Positions 37,869-42,358 of a stretch of DNA of 42,358 nt are shown one piece after another. Location: NCBI GenBank assembly GCA_006503475.1, contig RSEH01000341.1:1-42358 (forward strand), in the 5' to 3' direction. The stretch's first letter is position 1; the number at the start of each line of letters is the position of its first letter. The DNA is from Stentor roeselii (Eukaryota; Ciliophora; Heterotrichea; Heterotrichida; Stentoridae). A program made the translations under genes and the position numbers. Under the pieces are notes generated by a model, which had not been told where the DNA came from, did no database searches, and saw only the letters and a list, made by a program, of their open reading frames with translations.

Positions 37869-39020
37869 ATGGAAGGCAAAACTGAATTCGACCGGCTTAT
37901 GCGAGACGCTGTTGCTATAAAATCAGCTCAATTAGCCCAGTACCGAAAAAAGTTCGACCTTTGGCCTCAATTTCACCAGGCAGGTCTTTATTACTGCGAG
38001 TCTTTCAAGCACCTTCACAACGGCCCCTTAAGAGAAATAGTTCCATTCTACGAAGAAAAAAAAAAAGAAGCCTTGAAACTTTTTCAAAGTCAAGAATTTC
38101 AGCAAGCTCTTCACAAGTATGAAGAAATTTTAACGATTTTCAGATGGGTTGAAAATCGAAATGAAAAATGGAGAAATTCTGGAATTGAAGATGATGACCT
38201 TACTGTTTGTCATGCTGAGAAAAATGAACTTGTCAATGAAATGGTCATCGCGATTTATTTGAATATCGCGCTTTGCAATCTTAAACTTCAGGTTTGGAAA
38301 GAAGCTGTCGCTGCCTGTGATGAAGTCCTTGCTATTGACCCTCAGAATGTTAAAGGTTTATACCGCAAGGCTCTTGCTTTAACTACACCTGTCGGTTCTG
38401 ACCTTGACAACTATCGCGATGCTATCAAACTTCTAGCGAAAGCTCTTCATAATGAACCTGGAAACTTCGAGGTTAGGGAAAAGTTGAATGAATTTAAAGC
38501 TTTTCTCGCTGATCAAAAGGAAAAATCGAAGAAAACTTTTGGATCGTTTTTTAAAAAACATGCTTATGAAGATGTCGAACCTGCTAAAGTCAACAATGCG
38601 GCTCGGGAATATGAAGAACTTATTGAAAAAGGGGAAAATATGGTAAAAGACCTTAGGGCCAAAGGCAAAAAAACAGAAGCAAGGTCTCTGCAGAAAAATG
38701 TAAAACTTATGAAAAAACATAAAGAAAAAGCGATTGAAGAAGCGAAGAAAAAAGCTCTGGACTTCGAAAATCCCTCTGAAGAAATGAAAAAAAGTGCCTT
38801 GGAATTCGGAATTGACTTGAATGACCCGGTTGTTCAAGCTGAATTGAAAAAGTTAAAGCAAGGAAAAGAACTGGAAAATCTGGAAAGTCTTGAAAATAGT
38901 GAAGAAGAAGAAAATCAGAGTGAAAGGAAAGTTTCGAGTTATAAGTGGATCTTTTTAGCTATTTTTATAGCGTTTCTTGCATTTTTCTTTTATAACCCTT
39001 CACCTGCAGAGATGTGGTAA
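37869..39020 (+). CDS. Tail-anchored TPR protein, FKBP8-like without PPIase, 383 aa
   Basis: Start at ATG 37869 (an upstream in-frame ATG at 37809 lies inside the divergent NAP gene and would add a spurious leader). Residues about 60-205 form tetratricopeptide repeats with the large inter-helix insert seen in immunophilin TPR domains (YEEKKKEALKLFQSQEFQQA, then NIALCNLKLQVWKEAVAACD and YRKALAL). A charged helical region follows, then an acidic stretch (LENSEEEENQSE), and a single C-terminal membrane segment (YKWIFLAIFIAFLAFFFY), which makes it a tail-anchored protein of ER or outer mitochondrial membrane. FKBP8 has the same order but with an N-terminal FKBP domain, missing here. Its stop codon directly abuts that of RPC5. 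Confidence 0.8.
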   Translation: MEGKTEFDRLMRDAVAIKSAQLAQYRKKFDLWPQFHQAGLYYCESFKHLHNGPLREIVPFYEEKKKEALKLFQSQEFQQALHKYEEILTIFRWVENRNEKWRNSGIEDDDLTVCHAEKNELVNEMVIAIYLNIALCNLKLQVWKEAVAACDEVLAIDPQNVKGLYRKALALTTPVGSDLDNYRDAIKLLAKALHNEPGNFEVREKLNEFKAFLADQKEKSKKTFGSFFKKHAYEDVEPAKVNNAAREYEELIEKGENMVKDLRAKGKKTEARSLQKNVKLMKKHKEKAIEEAKKKALDFENPSEEMKKSALEFGIDLNDPVVQAELKKLKQGKELENLESLENSEEEENQSERKVSSYKWIFLAIFIAFLAFFFYNPSPAEMW

Positions 39021-40118
39021 CTAAGCTGAAAAGTTTGTAAAGGTTTCCACTAATTTCCCCAGTTTTTTTTCCCAGTACTCTTGACTTTTCGTTAAAAATG
39101 ATGAAGAACTGCTTGAATCTTACCAAGTTCCTTGATTTCCTTTAAGTTTCCATTCACGATTTTCTAAATAGCACAAGTCTTTCAATAGAAAAATCGGGTC
39201 TTCCTTGATAATATTTCGCAACCTTCTTATTTTTTACTCACTTCTCTTTAAACTGGACTTTCGGGTGAATAAAAAAAGAATCAAGTCTCGGGAAAGAGGG
39301 TCTTTTAAGACTTCTGACTTTCGAACCCAACGATTTTGGACAATGACTGCTTTTTGAAACAAAACATTTTCAATATTTTTTTCATTTGGGAAGAACTCTA
39401 AAGCTTCTTCAGTTGAAATTAAACTACTTTCCTTTAAAAGTTCTTCAATTGCAATAACTACCGGCAATGCTCTGATTTTTTCAATAAAAGCTAAACTTTT
39501 ACCTTGTGGTGGAAGGATTAGAGAAAAATATTCTTCTTTTTTTAGGAATTTGCAAGTTCCTGAAGACTCAGCTGAAAGATTTTTCATTAAATTTTTGCTT
39601 TCATTTGAAAACATGTCGAAGCAGGTTAAGGAAGTGACTGGAGTTTCTTGAGTTGTTTCTTTTACTTCTTTTTTCTTGAAGACTCTCATTTTTTTAGATT
39701 CTTTTTCTTGGTTAAGGGCTGTGAGCTCGACAACATCTTCCACTTGTCTTTGGTCTAAAACTGAATCTAGGTGGGAAGTGTCTGGCCTTAACTGGAAGAT
39801 TTTATTCAAGGGGAGGAGGTGAAAGGCACCGTCTTTTAAGAAACCTAAACAGTGCTTGTTTATTGGAGCTGTTGGTCTTCCGAGAAGGGTCTGGAATTCT
39901 TGCTTGAACTCGTTGTTTGTTCTGTCGAAGTTTATGTTGTTTGTGTTAAGCTTGTAGGATAGATTTAGAGTATCTCCTGAGATTGAACCACTTTTTAAAC
40001 TGCCTTGATCCCCGTAAGGGCGATACCGAGGTCTAAGAGGATACTGAAGCAAGAATAAATCCTCAGAATCGCCAGTCAAGACATCAAATTCCGAAACAAT
40101 CTCATCATCAATATCCAT
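39021..40118 (-). CDS. POLR3E: RNA polymerase III subunit RPC5/RPC37, 355 aa
   Basis: Two 15-nt introns (39223-39237 and 39109-39123) must be removed; the extended C-terminus then matches the family. The N-terminus MDIDDEIVSEFDV and LFLLQYPLRPRYRPYG correspond to human 'DPVVEEIDVYL' and 'LYLFQYPVRP'. GAFHLLPLNKIFQLRPDTSH matches the 'G.LHL.PL..ILQLRP' block that pairs with RPC4. The C-terminal part (NRWVRKSEVLKDPLSRDLIL, then NREWKLKG and YWEKKLGKLVETF) corresponds to the winged-helix region at the end of human RPC5. The ATG at 40118 is preferred over an upstream ATG (40190), since that extension is antisense to the conserved p44 start. RPC37/RPC53 promote Pol III termination and reinitiation. 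Nuclear. Confidence 0.9.
39109..39123 (-). other. 15-nt intron 2 of the RPC5 gene
   Basis: GTAAGATTCAAGCAG in sense. Its removal deletes a TAA and joins GNQGT-C to SSSFLTKSQEYW. Confidence 0.85.
39223..39237 (-). other. 15-nt intron 1 of the RPC5 gene
   Basis: GTAAAAAATAAGAAG in sense. Its removal deletes a TAA and joins LKRSE to LRNIIKEDPIF. Confidence 0.85.
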
Positions 40119-40126
40119 AATTATGG
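40115..40126. promoter_or_regulatory. Perfect 12-bp palindrome holding both divergent start codons
   Basis: CCATAATTATGG contains the ATG of RPC5 (minus, 40118-40116) and the ATG of p44 (plus, 40123-40125), separated by AATT. Partly it follows automatically from two divergent ATGs, but the outer C/G pair and the central AATT are extra. Whether it has a regulatory role is inference. Confidence 0.4.
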
Positions 40127-41148
40127 AGTACACCTGGCTTTCCGAGTACCAGCGAACCTGGGAAGAGGTAAAAGAGACAAAAGAAGACATAAAAGAAAAA
40201 AAGAAAGAAGGCCAGTACCTGCGACCATTGCTAAGAAGGTTGATTTTAGCTTTGGACTACTCCAAAGCCTGTTTAAAAAAAGACCTGCGTCCTTCAAGAT
40301 ACAAGCTTATTTCAAAGTACTCTGAAAAATTCTGGGACTTGTTTTACAGTTGTAACCCTTTATCAAAACTACAAATTCTCCTCTGCAAAAACGGCAAAGC
40401 TTTTCTTTCTGAGTCAAAAGAAGAGCTTTTCACTGCAGCGGAAGGCGAGTTTTCTTTACAAAACACATTAGAGATGTCATTGATGCTACTAAGTGACTCA
40501 GGTCCGCATTGGAGCAATGAGGTGCTGATTATTTTAAACTCTTTGAGTTCTTGTGACAATGGCAACGTGTGGAGTGCGTTGGAAAAGTTGGTGGAAAGCC
40601 ATGTGAGGGTGAACATAATCTCAACATGCGCAGTGAGCAACTTAATCCGAAGCTTTTCACATCAAACCGGTGGGAAGACGATCGTGGTGACTAGCGAGAA
40701 CTCCTTAAAAGACTCATGGGACGACTTCGCCAAATCAGGCTTCCCTTCTCCAAGTGCAGCTCTGATTCCAATGTCATTCGCTTTAGTCTATCCAATAAAA
40801 ACGCCATGCGCCTGTCATTGTGAGATGAGAGAAGGTTTCATTTGTTCTGTCTGTCGCGCTGTTGTCTGCCAGATTCCAAGTCAATGCCCTGTTTGTTCCA
40901 GATTTCTCGTAAGTCCTCCTCATCTTGCAAAGGCTGCCCTTTCAATTAAACCTCTTCCGCCTTTTATTTCTTTTGATTCTCGGCAAGATATGATTGTTGA
41001 TCTCCCTTTCAATGAATGTGAAGGATGTGATGTCGTCCTTGAAAATATTTTTGTCAAGTGTCAGTCTTGTAATGCTGCTTATTGCGAATTGTGTCAGGAA
41101 TTCTTGCAGGCTAGTCTTGGGAAGTGTATTGGGTGTTCGTTTAATTGA
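40123..41148 (+). CDS. GTF2H2: TFIIH core subunit p44/SSL1, 341 aa
   Basis: The start MEYTWLSEYQRTWEEVKE matches the conserved 'YTWE.EYERTWE' beginning of p44. Residues about 37-215 form a von Willebrand A-like domain (LILALDYSKACLKKDLRPSR, then NEVLIILNSLSSCD and RVNIISTCA). The 'LALDYS' MIDAS-type motif has lost part of the DxSxS, as in other p44 proteins. The C-terminus has the zinc-binding modules CEMREGFICSVCRAVVC, CPVCSRFLVSPPHLAKA and a final RING-like C4 cluster (ECEGCDVVL, CQSCNAAYCELCQEF, GKCIGC). p44 activates the XPD helicase within TFIIH for transcription initiation and nucleotide-excision repair. Ends in TGA; the next gene starts 5 bp later. Confidence 0.95.
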   Translation: MEYTWLSEYQRTWEEVKETKEDIKEKKKEGQYLRPLLRRLILALDYSKACLKKDLRPSRYKLISKYSEKFWDLFYSCNPLSKLQILLCKNGKAFLSESKEELFTAAEGEFSLQNTLEMSLMLLSDSGPHWSNEVLIILNSLSSCDNGNVWSALEKLVESHVRVNIISTCAVSNLIRSFSHQTGGKTIVVTSENSLKDSWDDFAKSGFPSPSAALIPMSFALVYPIKTPCACHCEMREGFICSVCRAVVCQIPSQCPVCSRFLVSPPHLAKAALSIKPLPPFISFDSRQDMIVDLPFNECEGCDVVLENIFVKCQSCNAAYCELCQEFLQASLGKCIGCSFN

Positions 41149-41153
41149 TAGAA

Positions 41154-41990
41154 ATGGAAAATCAGAATGAATCGTTGCAGAAGAGCCAGAATAGTCTAGT
41201 TCGGCAGGATAGACAACAGAGTCCTAAGAGTCCTCAAAGTACTCAGAGCTATCAGAGTCGAACGAATAAGAGTATGTACAGTAACCGTTCAGTGGAGCCA
41301 CACGGAATCGAGAAGTATTTATTAACTCTCGAAAGGAAAAACGCTGAAAAATACAACCTAATCCTTGCAAACCGTATAAAAAAACTGTTAAAAGAAGAAG
41401 AAAACGCTAAAAAACTTGCTGAAATGGCTCATAACAAAGCCATGGCAATCATGTCCAATCAAGAGAGAAAGTTGAAAGAAAACCAGTTCAAAGAGATGAT
41501 TAAGAAAAAAAGAAGGGAACAAGAAGAAGAGCAAAGAATAAAAAATTTTGTTGAAAGAGAAAAAAGAAAAAAAAACTTTCAAGATCACCAAGAAACGATT
41601 TTAAAGCAAAAACAAGAGATTTTCAAGGAAATTAAGAAAAATGAAGAACTTGGCGACCTGGCTTTGAACCAATTCAAACAAATGATAGAACAAAAAAAAG
41701 TAGAAAAAGCCCAGATATATAAATTTCAAGATGAGTTAAGGAAGGAAAATAGAAGCAGGAGTCAGTTTAACTATAAGTCGAAACTAAGACAGGAATATGA
41801 AGAAAAAATTGAACTTGAAAAACAGCACTTTGAAAAAACTTTATCGAAAAGGAAAGAATTAGAAGTGATTGAGTCTCAGCTGATGCAGAAAATGTCGCAA
41901 ACACATAACCCGGATTCATTATCACCTCAAAGTATCGGTTCACATGTCTTTACCACATCCTATTCACAGGCTGCTGAAAACTTTGGTTAA
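41154..41990 (+). CDS. Charged coiled-coil protein, 278 aa
   Basis: ATG 41154 lies 5 bp after the p44 stop on the same strand. The N-terminal 55 residues are Ser/Gln-rich (SPKSPQSTQSYQSRTNKS), then almost the whole remainder (residues 55-250) is a Lys/Glu-rich long helix (RKLKENQFKEMIKKKRREQ and similar), as in ciliary and basal-body coiled-coil proteins. The C-terminus is again Ser-rich. No specific family is recognised. It converges on the last gene with 5 bp between stop codons. Confidence 0.75.
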   Translation: MENQNESLQKSQNSLVRQDRQQSPKSPQSTQSYQSRTNKSMYSNRSVEPHGIEKYLLTLERKNAEKYNLILANRIKKLLKEEENAKKLAEMAHNKAMAIMSNQERKLKENQFKEMIKKKRREQEEEQRIKNFVEREKRKKNFQDHQETILKQKQEIFKEIKKNEELGDLALNQFKQMIEQKKVEKAQIYKFQDELRKENRSRSQFNYKSKLRQEYEEKIELEKQHFEKTLSKRKELEVIESQLMQKMSQTHNPDSLSPQSIGSHVFTTSYSQAAENFG

Positions 41991-41995
41991 TTTAT

Positions 41996-42358
41996 TTAAG
42001 TATTAATTGTTTTCCTCTGTTTTTTTTTCTCGTTTTGCTTCTTTTTAAAGTCTTCTTCAATGTTTTTGGTATAAATAATTTCGCGTTGCTGGTCTCTAAA
42101 CTGCTCTTGTTTAAGTTCTTTTTTTATTTGACGATCCTCTTCCCATTTGAGTTTTCTTTCTTGATATTTTAGTTCTTGCAGTAGACGCTTTTCTTGATTT
42201 ATCTTTTTAATCAGTTCATGTTCTTCAATATTCTTTTGAGACATTGGAATTTTAAATTTCTTCTTAGGCTGAGCAGTTTCGATTAATGTTTCAGGCCAAA
42301 ACTCTAGATAAACCTCACAAAATTTCACTAAAAACTCAATAAAAACGTTCAAATCCTT
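41996..42358 (-). CDS. C-terminal part of a coiled-coil protein, runs off the right edge
   Basis: The frame is open from the right edge of the window to a TAA at 41996, giving 120 residues. The N-terminal visible part (KFCEVYLEFWPETLIETA) looks folded, and the rest is a charged coiled coil (EHELIKKINQEKRLLQELKY, then EEDRQIKKELKQ) with a basic end. The true start lies outside the window. Function not recognised. Confidence 0.65.
   Translation of the reverse strand, partial: KDLNVFIEFLVKFCEVYLEFWPETLIETAQPKKKFKIPMSQKNIEEHELIKKINQEKRLLQELKYQERKLKWEEDRQIKKELKQEQFRDQQREIIYTKNIEEDFKKKQNEKKKQRKTINT

Noticed and set aside
40119-40190. 24-residue N-terminal extension of RPC5
   Set aside because: It is antisense to the conserved start of p44, and the family N-terminus matches from the internal ATG at 40118.
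1-42358. CRISPR arrays, insertion sequences, rRNA or telomeric repeats
   Set aside because: Only two short AT-rich tandem repeats were seen; no spacer-repeat pattern, transposase, rRNA segment or telomere-like end was found by eye.

Overview
The window looks like a macronuclear contig of a heterotrich ciliate, most likely Stentor or a close relative. Three observations support this. (1) Several recognisable eukaryotic genes are interrupted by an in-frame stop that disappears when exactly 15 nt, beginning GT and ending AG, are removed. Nine such micro-introns can be placed, and all have A at intron position 10. (2) The genes use the standard code: TAA, TAG and TGA all act as terminators (TGA for example at 16078-16080, 30369-30371 and 41146-41148) and Trp is TGG. 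Most ciliates reassign stops; Stentor is known not to. (3) The content is typical of ciliates: coiled-coil axoneme-like proteins, a tubulin-ligase-like enzyme, cAR-type 7TM receptors, an SK-like potassium channel and giant Cys-rich membrane proteins. The species assignment is inference.

Layout. Bases 1-5.6 kb are AT-rich and decayed: an AGC-kinase fragment at the left edge, two short tandem-repeat arrays, a stop-riddled protein-like relic, one intact but AT-rich WD40 gene, and a clearly frameshifted pseudogene. Bases 5.7-14.5 kb hold two large surface proteins transcribed divergently: a 2057-residue protein with four lectin-like/Cys-rich modules and a multi-pass C-terminus, and a smaller Cys-rich three-TM protein. 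Bases 14.5-19.1 kb are a signalling cluster: a small Ser-rich protein, a SAM+LRR protein resembling PPP1R42, a class-II DYRK kinase and a calcineurin A catalytic subunit. Bases 19.5-28.4 kb carry a small unknown protein, two 7TM receptors, an aquaporin, a short symplekin, two divergent FxPxI-repeat coiled-coil proteins and a PB1+NBR1-domain protein. Bases 29.5-33.8 kb carry a START-like protein, a third FxPxI-type protein, two mitochondrial proteins (NDUFB7-like and MAM33/p32-like) and a K+ channel. Bases 33.9-42.4 kb are extremely compact: an unknown basic protein, a mutarotase-like protein, a TTLL enzyme, a SET/NAP histone chaperone, a tail-anchored TPR protein, RNA polymerase III subunit RPC5, TFIIH subunit p44/SSL1, a coiled-coil protein and the 3' end of another.

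The most unusual feature is packing. RPC5 and p44 start divergently with 4 bp between their ATGs, inside a perfect 12-bp palindrome. RPC5 and the TPR gene converge with their stop codons directly abutting. The mutarotase-like and TTLL genes start divergently 11 bp apart. Several same-strand neighbours are separated by 5-31 bp, and one pair overlaps. Promoters and 3' ends must therefore lie inside neighbouring coding sequence or be almost absent. No tRNA, rRNA, transposon or CRISPR array was recognised.
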